A stretch of 10,031 bases of DNA. Origin: an uncultured Leucobacter sp. (lineage in GTDB: Bacteria > Actinomycetota > Actinomycetes > Actinomycetales > Microbacteriaceae). The position numbers were made by a program, and so were the translations under genes. Position 1 is the first letter of the stretch, and each line of letters opens with the position of its first letter. Below, in pieces: positions 1-8,615 of the stretch. A model generated the notes under the pieces. That model did no database searches and had not been told where the DNA came from. It worked only from the letters and a program-made list of their open reading frames with translations. Where the stretch lies: NCBI GenBank assembly GCA_937872275.1, contig CALMSE010000278.1:1-10031 (forward strand), read 5' to 3'.

Positions 1-183
1 GGCCGCGCCCGCCGCGCCGCTCGCCGCCGCCTCGATCCGCGCCAGCCTCCGGCACGCCTCGTCGTTCCAGCGGGGGTCGTTCCAGAGGCTGTCGTCGGCG
101 AGCCGGTCCAGCAGCTCATCGCAGGTCCAATCTGGATCGATTGGATCAGAAAGGGGCCATTTGCGTGCGGAGGAGTGTGCCAT
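1..183 (-). CDS. Hypothetical protein, 5' part only (runs off the left edge)
   Basis: An open frame on the minus strand begins with ATG at 183-181 and stays open to base 1, giving 61 residues that start MAHSSARKWPLSDP. I do not recognise the family. The readable part is acidic and tryptophan-containing, with a short internal echo (WNDPRW then WND, around residues 34-41), then an amphipathic stretch and an alanine/glycine-rich end. From about codon 20 onward the third positions are almost all G or C, as in real genes of this genome; the first 18 codons are less GC-rich. The start lies 19 bases from the divergent MocR gene, so the two probably share a control region. There is no clear Shine-Dalgarno sequence; a CATTCT hexamer six bases before the ATG could be a -10 box for a leaderless message. 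Existence is moderately likely; function is unknown. Confidence 0.5.
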   Translation of the reverse strand, partial: MAHSSARKWPLSDPIDPDWTCDELLDRLADDSLWNDPRWNDEACRRLARIEAAASGAAGAA

Positions 184-195
184 TGGTCCAGAATG
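124..195. promoter_or_regulatory. Candidate MocR operator: three copies of an ATTGGWYCA-type half-site
   Basis: Direct repeats ATTGGATCAGAAAG (140-153) and ATTGGTCCAGAATG (182-195) match at 11 of 14 bases and start 42 bases apart, about four helical turns. An inverted copy, GGTCCAATC (124-132), faces GATTGGATC (139-147) with 8 of 9 positions complementary. GGTCCA also occurs at 105-110 and 238-243. MocR/GabR/PdxR regulators commonly bind paired direct repeats, sometimes with an inverted third copy, next to their own divergently read gene, so these are candidate sites for the adjacent regulator. Much of the array overlaps the first codons of the minus-strand gene, and repeated codons could explain part of it. 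Binding is inferred. Confidence 0.4.
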
Positions 196-202
196 ACGAA
201 GT

Positions 203-1687
203 ATGAGCGACAGCGGGAGAGCCAATAGCCGTCCGATGGTCCACGGATCGGCCCTCGTCCCGTCCGAGCGCCTCGCGGCCCGGCTGGGACGCTGGGCCCA
301 GGGAGACGGCACGCTGGCGGAGCGCCTCGCGCGAGCCGTCGCCGCGCTCATCGAGAACGGCGAGCTGCGCCCGGGCGATCGGCTGCCGGCGGAGCGGGCG
401 CTCGCGCAGGCGATCTCAGTGTCGCGCGGCACGGTGGTGGCCGCCTACGGCCTCCTGAGCGAGGACGGCCTCGTCGAGAGGCGGCAGGGGAGCGGCACGA
501 GCGTGGCGGGATCCGCGCCGCCCGCCGCTCGGACGGGGCGCGTCCGGCGCAGCGAGGCGCTGTTCTCGGCGCTGCCCTCCTCGATCGACCTGCTGCGCGG
601 GGTGCCGCAGATGCCCGAGCTGGCGGTGAAGCTCGTCAGCGATCATCGGCCGGCGCTCGATCCGGTGCTCCTCGCGGAGACCGATCCGGCGGGTCTGCCG
701 CTGCTCCGCGACCGCATCGCCCGGCAGTTCGCTGAGGAGGGGACGCCCACCACGCCGGAGCAGATCCTCGTCACCCATGGCGCGCAGTCGGCGATCCATC
801 TGCTCATCGGCGAACTCGTCTCGCCCGGCGACGTGGTGCTCACCGAGGAGGTGACCTGGCCCGGCCTCTCGGACACGGTGCGGCTGCGCGGCGGCACGGT
901 GCACGGGCTGCCGGTCGGGCCCGACGGCCTCGACGTGGCCGCGCTGGAGGAGGCGATGGTGCGGCTGCGGCCGGTGCTCGTGGCCGTCAACCCGCACCAC
1001 CAGAACCCGACGGGCACGCGGATGCCGCAGGCCTCGCGCCGGCGCGTCGCGGAGCTCGCGGCGGTGTACGGCGTCCCCGTGCTGGAGGATCGGGTGCTGG
1101 CCCCGGTGTCCTTCGACGGCATCGTGCCGCCGACGCTCGCCTCGCTGCGACCCGACGCGCCGGTCGTCGTCGCCGAGTCGATGTCGAAGTGGGCGTGGGC
1201 GGGCCTCAGGATCGGCTGGCTGCGCGCCGATCCGGTGCTGATCCGCCGCCTGCGCGCGAGTCGGCAGCTCGCGGACCAATCGACGAGCGTGCCGGCGCAG
1301 CTGCTCGCCCTCGACTTCCTCGACCACGCCGGCGAGCTGCGGCGCGAGGTCGCCACCCACCACGCGCGAATGCTGGAGCTGCTGAGAGAGCTGCTCGCCG
1401 AGCACCTGCCGGAGTGGCGCTACACGACGCCCAAGGGCGGGCTGTCGCTGTGGGTGCAGCTGCCCGAGGGATCCGCGGACGAACTGATCGGGCTCGCCGC
1501 GATGCGCGGGGTGGCGGTCGCGGGCAGCGGCGCCTTCGCCGCGGCGGGCTCGGACGACGACCGCATCCGGATCCCGTTCACCGCCCCCGAGGCGATGCTC
1601 CGCGAGGGCATCCGGCGCCTCGGCGAGGCCTGGCGCGAGTCGCTGCGGCGCGCGGCTGACGCGGAGGGGCGGATCACCACACGCTGA
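203..1687 (+). CDS. MocR-family regulator: GntR helix-turn-helix fused to a PLP aminotransferase-like domain
   Basis: The protein has 494 residues. Residues about 38-104 form a GntR-type winged helix (GDRLPAERALA, then VSRGTVVAAYGLL, then the wing GLVERRQGSGTSV). A proline/alanine-rich linker leads to a fold-type I aminotransferase-like domain at about 125-485. Visible cofactor-site features are NPHHQNPTG (263-271), Asp296 in VLED for the pyridine nitrogen, the Schiff-base lysine Lys329 in ESMSK, and RIRIPF (454-459) with the likely carboxylate-binding Arg456. The tyrosine usually found two residues after the aspartate is replaced by Val298. Such proteins are PLP-dependent regulators, often of vitamin B6, amino-acid or transport genes; the target here is unknown. 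The start at 203 lacks a good Shine-Dalgarno sequence, and ATG at 236 (residue 12) is an alternative after a weak GGGAGAG. The 3' end overlaps the convergent thioesterase gene by 14 bases. Confidence 0.92.
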   Translation: MSDSGRANSRPMVHGSALVPSERLAARLGRWAQGDGTLAERLARAVAALIENGELRPGDRLPAERALAQAISVSRGTVVAAYGLLSEDGLVERRQGSGTSVAGSAPPAARTGRVRRSEALFSALPSSIDLLRGVPQMPELAVKLVSDHRPALDPVLLAETDPAGLPLLRDRIARQFAEEGTPTTPEQILVTHGAQSAIHLLIGELVSPGDVVLTEEVTWPGLSDTVRLRGGTVHGLPVGPDGLDVAALEEAMVRLRPVLVAVNPHHQNPTGTRMPQASRRRVAELAAVYGVPVLEDRVLAPVSFDGIVPPTLASLRPDAPVVVAESMSKWAWAGLRIGWLRADPVLIRRLRASRQLADQSTSVPAQLLALDFLDHAGELRREVATHHARMLELLRELLAEHLPEWRYTTPKGGLSLWVQLPEGSADELIGLAAMRGVAVAGSGAFAAAGSDDDRIRIPFTAPEAMLREGIRRLGEAWRESLRRAADAEGRITTR

Positions 1688-2237
1688 CGGCGGGCTCCCG
1701 GGTCGAGGGCAGCCGAGTGGCGCGGCCCCACTCCAGGATCTCCTCGGGCACCTCGAACGCGGACTCCTCGGCCCCGGTGCGGTCGATGAGCTCCGGGATC
1801 GGCACGACGCCGCCCGCGCGGCGCAGGATGCGCGCCCGCACGATCGCGCGGGCGTACACTTCGGGCCCGCCGGCCGCGTCCGGCCGCACGAAGCGCTGCT
1901 CCACGTATACGGCCTGCTCGTCGAAGCCCATGATCCGCGACTCGATCGCGAAGCCCATCCACGGGTTCAGCGACTTGCGGTACGAGATGGTCTGGGCCAC
2001 GACCACCGGGTACCACCCCTCGCGCCTGAACACCGCCCAGACTCCGGTGCGCTGCATGAGGTCGAAGCGGGCGACGTCCATGATGCTCAGGTACTTGCCG
2101 TTGTTCATGTGCAGCAGGAGGTCGAGGTCGGTGGGCCAGACGCGGAACCGGGAGGCCGAGACCTCGTGCATCGCGAGCGCCGGGCCGCGACGGCCTGCGA
2201 AGCCGAGGTGCCAGAGGGTGCGGGGCAGCATGTGCAT
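1674..2237 (-). CDS. Hot-dog-fold acyl-CoA thioesterase (4HBT/THEM6-like)
   Basis: The 187-residue protein starting MHMLPRTLWHLGF carries the signature TDLDLLLHMNNGKYL at 36-50, followed by a long helix (SIMDVARFDLMQRTG) and the strands YPVVVAQTISYRKSL and QAVYVEQRFV. This matches the 4-hydroxybenzoyl-CoA thioesterase superfamily, in particular the THEM6-like branch with 'lHMNNgrYL'; Asp37 or Asp39 is the likely catalytic acid. Members hydrolyse acyl thioesters and usually act as dimers or tetramers; the substrate cannot be read from sequence. No signal peptide is evident. The open frame extends upstream to base 2528, but that part is low-complexity and lies across the peroxidase gene, so I start at the ATG at 2237; another ATG lies two codons later. 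There is no Shine-Dalgarno sequence but a -10-like hexamer close by. Its neighbours give no pathway clue. Confidence 0.85.
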   Translation of the reverse strand: MHMLPRTLWHLGFAGRRGPALAMHEVSASRFRVWPTDLDLLLHMNNGKYLSIMDVARFDLMQRTGVWAVFRREGWYPVVVAQTISYRKSLNPWMGFAIESRIMGFDEQAVYVEQRFVRPDAAGGPEVYARAIVRARILRRAGGVVPIPELIDRTGAEESAFEVPEEILEWGRATRLPSTREPAVSVW

Positions 2238-2244
2238 GCTCGAC

Positions 2245-2250
2245 AGGATA
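2245..2250 (-). promoter_or_regulatory. Candidate -10 box for a leaderless thioesterase mRNA
   Basis: The minus strand reads TATCCT, then seven bases, then the ATG at 2237. TATCCT fits the actinobacterial TANNNT -10 pattern and would place the transcript start at or next to the A of the ATG. No Shine-Dalgarno sequence precedes the start, which agrees with a leaderless message, common in actinobacteria. No -35 box is evident. Confidence 0.45.
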
Positions 2251-2323
2251 GCGCCGCAGCGGGCCCCGCCGCGGGCCTCGCCGCGGACCTGTCCGCCCAC
2301 CCGGCCGCCGAGGCAGGCGGGAC

Positions 2324-2329
2324 TAGAGT
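2324..2329 (+). promoter_or_regulatory. -10 box of the peroxidase-encapsulin operon
   Basis: TAGAGT in the context GGACTAGAGTGGAG resembles the -10 boxes ahead of efp and pyrR (TAGACTGG). It would start transcription near 2336, leaving a short leader with Shine-Dalgarno GAGGAAGG (2341-2348), ten bases before the peroxidase ATG. No good -35 box is seen. The 121-base gap to the divergent thioesterase gene is GC-rich and holds nothing else I can identify. Confidence 0.5.
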
Positions 2330-2358
2330 GGAGACCGAGTGAGGAAGGCGGACGACAC

Positions 2359-3450
2359 ATGGCACTTGCCCCGATTCCGCAGCCGGTGGTATCGCCGCTG
2401 ACGCGAGACGCGGTCTTCCTGGTGATGGTGGTCGAGCCGGGCAGGGAGTCCGAGGCCCGCGACGCGCTGGCCGACGTGTCGGGCCTGGTGCGCGCCATCG
2501 GCATGCGCTCGCTGGAGGACGGGCTCACCTGCGTCGCCGGCGTCGGCGCCGAGTTCTGGGACCGGGCCTATACGGGCCCGCGCCCCGCGGGCCTGCACCC
2601 GTTCACCCCGCTCCAGGGCGCCGCCCACTCCGCGCCGGCGACGCCCGGGGATCTGCTGTTCCACATCCGCGCGCGTCGCATGGACCTCTGCTTCGAGCTG
2701 GCCCATCGGCTCGGCATCCGCTTCCGCGGCATCGCGCGCATCGTCGACGAGGTGCACGGCTTCCGCTACTGGGACGCCCGCGACCTGCTCGGCTTCGTCG
2801 ACGGCACCGAGAACCCGCAGGGCACCCTCGCCGAGCGCTTCGCGCTGACCGGGACGGACGCCGACTACCCGGCCTCGAGCTACGTGATCGTGCAGAAGTA
2901 CGCGCACGACCTCGACGCCTGGAACGGGCTGAGCGTCGAGGAGCAGGAGGCCGTGTTCGGGCGCCGGAAGCTCTCCGACATCGAGATCCCCGATGAGCAG
3001 AAGGCGCCGAACTCCCACCTCGCGCTCAACGTGATCGAAGACGCCGCGGGCAACGAGCGCAAGATCCTGCGCGACAACATGCCCTTCGGCAGCGTCGCCG
3101 AGGGGCTCTACGGCACCTACTTCATCGGCTACGCGGCGGACGTGACGACGACCGAGACCATGCTCGAGAACATGTTCATCGGCAAGCCGCCCGGCAACCA
3201 CGACCGGGTGCTCGACTTCTCCACGGCGCTCACCGGCGGGCTGTTCTTCGTGCCGAGTCAGGACGCGCTCGACGACCCGGATCTGCTCGACGCCCCGGGG
3301 CCGCCGGACGAGCCGGAGGCGCAGGCCGCCGGTCCCGAGTCCGCGCCGGAACCCGCGCCTGCGTCGAGCCTCGGCATCGGCGGCCTCCGCGGCCGCCCGC
3401 AGCTCAGTGGCCGGACGGCCCAGAACCTCTCCGAAGGAGGAACACCATGA
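2359..3450 (+). CDS. dyp: DyP-type heme peroxidase, encapsulin cargo
   Basis: The 363-residue protein is a dye-decolorizing peroxidase of the bacterial class B type, using heme and hydrogen peroxide. The diagnostic GXXDG motif is GFVDG at 145-149 with distal acid Asp148; the proximal heme ligand is His220 in PNSHLALN; the distal Arg238 lies in ILRDNMPFGS. The catalytic fold ends near 300. Residues 302-335 form a Pro/Glu/Ala-rich, probably disordered linker, followed by SSLGIGGLRG (336-345), closely resembling the cargo-loading peptide (SLGIGSLKG-like) that docks DyP inside family 1 encapsulin shells. Unusually, 18 further residues follow this motif. The start at 2359 has a good Shine-Dalgarno sequence and matches the family N-terminus; the frame is open much further upstream, but only as a shadow of the thioesterase gene. 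The stop overlaps the encapsulin start as ATGA. Confidence 0.96.
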   Translation: MALAPIPQPVVSPLTRDAVFLVMVVEPGRESEARDALADVSGLVRAIGMRSLEDGLTCVAGVGAEFWDRAYTGPRPAGLHPFTPLQGAAHSAPATPGDLLFHIRARRMDLCFELAHRLGIRFRGIARIVDEVHGFRYWDARDLLGFVDGTENPQGTLAERFALTGTDADYPASSYVIVQKYAHDLDAWNGLSVEEQEAVFGRRKLSDIEIPDEQKAPNSHLALNVIEDAAGNERKILRDNMPFGSVAEGLYGTYFIGYAADVTTTETMLENMFIGKPPGNHDRVLDFSTALTGGLFFVPSQDALDDPDLLDAPGPPDEPEAQAAGPESAPEPAPASSLGIGGLRGRPQLSGRTAQNLSEGGTP

Positions 3451-4247
3451 TGAACAACCTGCATCGCTCCCTGGCCCCGATCTCCGATGCCGCATGGAAG
3501 CAGATCGACGACGAGGCCCGGGACACCTTCGCGCTCCGCGCCGCCGGGCGGCGCGTCGTCGACGTTCCGGAACCCGCGGGTCCCGCGCTCGGCTCCGTCG
3601 ACCTCGGTCACCTCGACCTGCCCACCCACGACGGCGCCGCGGAGGTGCGCCTCTTCCAGACGCAGCCGCTCGCTCGGGTGCGGGTGCCCTTCACCGTCTC
3701 GCGCCAGGACGTCGACGACGTTGAGCGCGGGGCGATCGACCTCACCTGGGACGAGGTCGACGACGCGGTCGCGAAGCTCGTCGATATCGAGGATCGCGCG
3801 ATCCTGCACGGCTGGCCCGAGGCCGGCATCGTCGGGCTCACCGGCGCCACCCCCCACGCACCGGTGAAGATGCCGGAGAACCTCGAGCAGATCGACGACG
3901 CCGTCGCGGTCGCCTGCAACGTGCTGCGCCTCGCCGACGTCGAGGGACCCTACGACCTCGTGCTGCCCCAGAAGCTCTACACCCAGGTCTCCGAGACGAC
4001 GAATCACGGGCGGCCGGTCGTCGACCACCTGAAGCAGTTGCTCTCGGGCGGCGACGTGCTGTGGGCCCCGGCGGCGGAGTCGACGCTGCTCGTCTCCCGC
4101 CGCGGCGGCGACGCGAGCCTGTACCTCGGCCGCGACGCCTCCATCGGCTACCTCAGCCACGACGCGGAGACGGTCACGCTCTACCTCGAGGAGTCCTTCA
4201 CGGTGCGGGTGCACCAGCCCGACGCCGCGGTGGCCCTGCAGCGCTAG
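3447..4247 (+). CDS. enc: Family 1 encapsulin shell protein (linocin M18-like)
   Basis: The 266-residue protein has the HK97-like fold family's N-terminus ([20 protein letters not shown]) and conserved blocks such as [10 protein letters not shown] (35-44), EDRAILHGW (115-123), [19 protein letters not shown] (167-185), VLWAPA (203-208) and the C-terminal [20 protein letters not shown]. Its length is typical of shells built from 60 subunits (T=1, about 24 nm). The N-terminal helix and the inner face of the P-domain are where cargo peptides bind in characterised family members. Two ATG codons occur in tandem (3447 and 3450); homologues usually begin MNNL, so translation may start at either. The Shine-Dalgarno sequence GAAGGAGG (3433-3440) lies inside the end of the peroxidase gene, giving tight co-expression with the cargo. 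Together the pair should form a cytosolic peroxidase nanocompartment. Confidence 0.96.
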   Translation: MMNNLHRSLAPISDAAWKQIDDEARDTFALRAAGRRVVDVPEPAGPALGSVDLGHLDLPTHDGAAEVRLFQTQPLARVRVPFTVSRQDVDDVERGAIDLTWDEVDDAVAKLVDIEDRAILHGWPEAGIVGLTGATPHAPVKMPENLEQIDDAVAVACNVLRLADVEGPYDLVLPQKLYTQVSETTNHGRPVVDHLKQLLSGGDVLWAPAAESTLLVSRRGGDASLYLGRDASIGYLSHDAETVTLYLEESFTVRVHQPDAAVALQR

Positions 4248-4253
4248 CCGCGT

Positions 4254-4263
4254 CCCGGCCGGG
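4254..4263 (+). terminator. Weak palindrome after the encapsulin gene
   Basis: CCCGGCCGGG is a perfect 10-base palindrome starting seven bases after the encapsulin stop, flanked by CG-T and T-CG that add to the symmetry. It has no T-run and essentially no loop as a single strand. It may contribute to termination before efp, but GC-rich DNA yields such palindromes easily. Confidence 0.2.
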
Positions 4264-4295
4264 TCGCCGGTCGGGGGCGAGGCGCCGCCGCGGTG

Positions 4296-4301
4296 TAGAC
4301 T
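4296..4301 (+). promoter_or_regulatory. -10 box of the efp-nusB transcript
   Basis: TAGACT in GTGTAGACTGGG is nearly identical to the pyrR box GCTAGACTGGT at 5601. It predicts a start near 4307 and a leader of about 47 bases, ending in Shine-Dalgarno GGAGAG (4339-4344) ten bases before the efp ATG. No convincing -35 hexamer is present. Confidence 0.55.
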
Positions 4302-4354
4302 GGGCCGGCGCGATACCGCGCTCGCACCTCGCAGACCTGGAGAGCACACCGCAC

Positions 4355-4918
4355 ATGGCAACCTCGAACGACATCAAGAACGGCACGGTCATCAAGGAGG
4401 GCGGCCAGCTCTGGAGCGTGGTGGAGTTCCAGCACGTCAAGCCGGGCAAGGGCGGCGCGTTCGTGCGCACGAAGCAGAAGAACGTCGTGTCGGGCAAGAT
4501 CATCGACAAGACCTACAACGCCGGCGCCAAGATCGAGACCGCCACGGTCGATCGCCGCGACTACCAGTACCTGTACCAGGACGGCGTCGACTTCGTCTTC
4601 ATGGACAAGAGCGACTACGACCAGCTCACCGTCTCGGGCACCGTCGTGGGCGACGCCTCCAAGTACATGCTCGAGAACCAGGACGTGCAGATCGGCCTGC
4701 ACGAGGGCGAGCCCCTCTACCTCGAGCTGCCCGCGAGCGTCGTGCTCGAGATCACCTACACCGAGCCGGGTCTGCAGGGCGATCGCTCCACCGGCGGCAC
4801 CAAGCCCGCCACGGTGGAGACCGGCGCCGAGATCCAGGTGCCCCTGTTCCTCGAGACCGGTACGAAGGTGAAGGTCGACACCCGCACGGGCGACTACCTC
4901 GGCCGGGTCAACGACTGA
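4355..4918 (+). CDS. efp: Translation elongation factor P
   Basis: The 187-residue protein has the three-domain EF-P layout: an N-terminal KOW-like domain (1-65), a middle OB domain (about 67-130) and a C-terminal OB domain ending in the conserved [21 protein letters not shown] binds between the ribosomal P and E sites and relieves stalling at consecutive prolines. The domain I tip loop reads [10 protein letters not shown], with tip lysine Lys32. Many actinobacterial EF-Ps carry PGKGP here; this one has glycine at the final position. The length is normal. The start is chosen from the GGAGAG site ten bases upstream and the family N-terminus [10 protein letters not shown]; the frame is open upstream but out of context. 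nusB follows six bases after the stop in the same reading frame. Confidence 0.97.
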   Translation: MATSNDIKNGTVIKEGGQLWSVVEFQHVKPGKGGAFVRTKQKNVVSGKIIDKTYNAGAKIETATVDRRDYQYLYQDGVDFVFMDKSDYDQLTVSGTVVGDASKYMLENQDVQIGLHEGEPLYLELPASVVLEITYTEPGLQGDRSTGGTKPATVETGAEIQVPLFLETGTKVKVDTRTGDYLGRVND

Positions 4919-4924
4919 TCTCCG

Positions 4925-5344
4925 TTGTCCGCACGTACGAAGGCGCGCAAGCGCGCGCTCGACATGCTGTTCCAGGCCGACGTTCGCGGCGAGCAGCTCG
5001 AGACGATCATCGAGGCCGAGGCGAAGCGCGCGTCGGGGGAGCCCGACCGGGCCGCCTCCTGGCTCTACGCCCGTGAGATCGTCGACGGCGTCGCCGACCA
5101 CCGCGACGAGATCGACGAGCTGATCGCGAGCTACGCCCAGGGCTGGACCCTCGATCGCATGCCCAACGTGGATCGCGCCGTGCTGCGCATCGCCTCCTGG
5201 GAGATCCTGCACAACCCCGAGGTGCCGCCGGCGGTCGCGATCGACGAGGCGGTCGAACTCGCGAAGGACTACTCGACCGACGACTCGGGTCGCTTCGTGA
5301 ACGGCGTGCTCGGGAAGATCGCGCAGCACGCGCGCCAGGCGTAG
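4925..5344 (+). CDS. nusB: Transcription antitermination factor NusB
   Basis: The 139-residue protein is a full-length NusB: the N-terminal ARTKARKRALDMLFQAD helix binds RNA, and the C-terminal signature runs from VAIDEAVELAKDYS to GRFVNGVLGKI (122-132). NusB pairs with NusE (ribosomal protein S10) on boxA RNA to keep rRNA transcription processive. The start is TTG at 4925; no ATG or GTG lies in frame between the efp stop and the conserved ARTKARKR segment. No Shine-Dalgarno sequence precedes it, and only six bases separate it from the efp TGA, so translational coupling to efp is likely. The efp-nusB order is common in Gram-positive bacteria. Confidence 0.96.
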   Translation: MSARTKARKRALDMLFQADVRGEQLETIIEAEAKRASGEPDRAASWLYAREIVDGVADHRDEIDELIASYAQGWTLDRMPNVDRAVLRIASWEILHNPEVPPAVAIDEAVELAKDYSTDDSGRFVNGVLGKIAQHARQA

Positions 5345-7202
<1,858 letters not shown>

Positions 7203-7206
<4 letters not shown>

Positions 7207-8615
7207 CGAATCCCGACATCCTGATCCGCGGGGTGCGGATCGCCGCCGACCTCGCCCTGCGCGGCGCCGACCCGGCGACGGCCCCGGCGACCGATCTCCG
7301 GGTCTCGAACGGCATCATCGTCGAGCGCGGCCCGGCCGGTTCGCTCGAGCCCCGCTCCGGGGCGGACGGAGCCGGGGAGCGCATCATCGAGGCCGACGGC
7401 CTGATCGCGCTCACGGGCCTCGTGGATCTGCACACCCACCTGCGCGAGCCGGGCTTCGAGCAGAGCGAGACCGTGCTCACCGGCACCCGGGCGGCGGCGG
7501 CCGGCGGGTTCACCACGGTCTTCGCGATGGCGAACACGATGCCGGTGCAGGACACGGCGGGCGTCGTCGAGCAGGTGCAGTCCCTCGGCGATGCGGCCGG
7601 CTACGCGACCGTGCGTCCGATCGGCGCCGTCACCGAGGACCTCGCGGGGGAGCGGCTGAGCGAGATCGGCGCGATGGCGGGATCGCGCGCCGCGGTGCGG
7701 GTGTTCAGCGACGACGGCAAGTGCGTGCACGACGCGCTGCTCATGCGCCGCGCCCTCGAGTACGCGAAGAGCTTCGACGGGGTCGTCGCGCAGCACGCGC
7801 AGGATCCCCGCCTCACCGAGGGCGCCCAGATGAACGAGGGCGCGCTGTCGAGCGAGCTGGGCCTGAAGGGCTGGCCCGCGGTGGCCGAGGAATCGATCAT
7901 CGCCCGCGACGTGCTGCTGGCCGAGCACGTGGGCGCCAGGCTGCACATCTGCCACCTCTCGACCGCCGGCTCGGTCGAGGTCGTGCGCTGGGCCAAGGCC
8001 CGCGGCGTGCAGGTGACCGCGGAGGTCACGCCGCACCACCTGCTGCTCACCGAGGAGCTCGCGCGAGGCTACGACCCCCGTTACAAGGTGAACCCGCCGC
8101 TGCGCCGCGACGCCGACGTGGCCGCCCTGCGCGCAGCGGTCGCCGAGGGGGTCATCGACATCATCGCGACCGACCACGCGCCGCACCCGCTCGAGGCGAA
8201 GGAGTGCGAGTGGGACGCGGCCGCCTTCGGCATGGTCGGGCTCGAATCCGCGATCCCGATCGCGATCGAGGCGCTCGTGCAGCCCGGCCATGTCTCCTGG
8301 GCCGAGCTCGAGCGGCTGCTCTCGCACCGGCCGGCCGAGATCGGCCGTCTCGGCGTCGACGGACCGGGGGAGCATCCGACCGCGCTCGAGCCCGGGCAGC
8401 CGGCCGACCTCGCGCTCATCGACCCCGCCGGGCGCAGCGTCTTCGACCTGGGACGCCTGCACGGCCGCAGCGTCAACTCGCCCTACCTCGGCATGGAGCT
8501 GCCGGGCAGCGTGCACAGCACCATCCGCGGGGGCTACCTCACCTTCGACGCCGGCGAGCTGGTCGACGCCGAGCTCGTGCGGGCCGCCGCCGCGCAGCGG
8601 GGGGGCGCCCGATGA
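7203..8615 (+). CDS. pyrC: Dihydroorotase, class I
   Basis: The 470-residue protein is an amidohydrolase-fold dihydroorotase, which cyclises N-carbamoylaspartate to dihydroorotate. Metal-site motifs are [10 protein letters not shown] (75-84; His77 and His79), FSDDGK (168-173; probable bridging Asp171), His198 in VAQHAQD, HICHLST (248-254; His251) and the catalytic Asp324 in IATDHAPH. The substrate-binding NTMP (111-114) is also present. These mark the class I type. It is somewhat longer than the usual 425-440 residues; the extra length lies near the N-terminus (about 20-60), a low-complexity stretch before the barrel. Start ATG 7203 has GGGGAGAG (7183-7190) upstream and overlaps the pyrB stop. 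Confidence 0.96.

Noticed and set aside
1717..2358. N-terminal extension of 214 residues to the peroxidase
   Set aside because: This segment is antisense to the thioesterase, while the peroxidase has its own Shine-Dalgarno sequence and family-typical start at 2359.
2238..2528. 97-residue upstream extension of the thioesterase frame
   Set aside because: It overlaps the peroxidase start and promoter, is low in complexity, and the hot-dog domain is complete from 2237.
3387..3425. Possible frameshift near the end of the peroxidase that lost a stop after the cargo motif
   Set aside because: No stop codon appears within a few codons of the motif in either other plus frame, so a single-base shift would not restore a short C-terminus.
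2323..3495. 390-residue open frame on the minus strand across the peroxidase gene
   Set aside because: It is antisense to a clear DyP gene, rich in Arg/Gly/Val/His as expected from reading GC-rich codons backwards, and matches no family.
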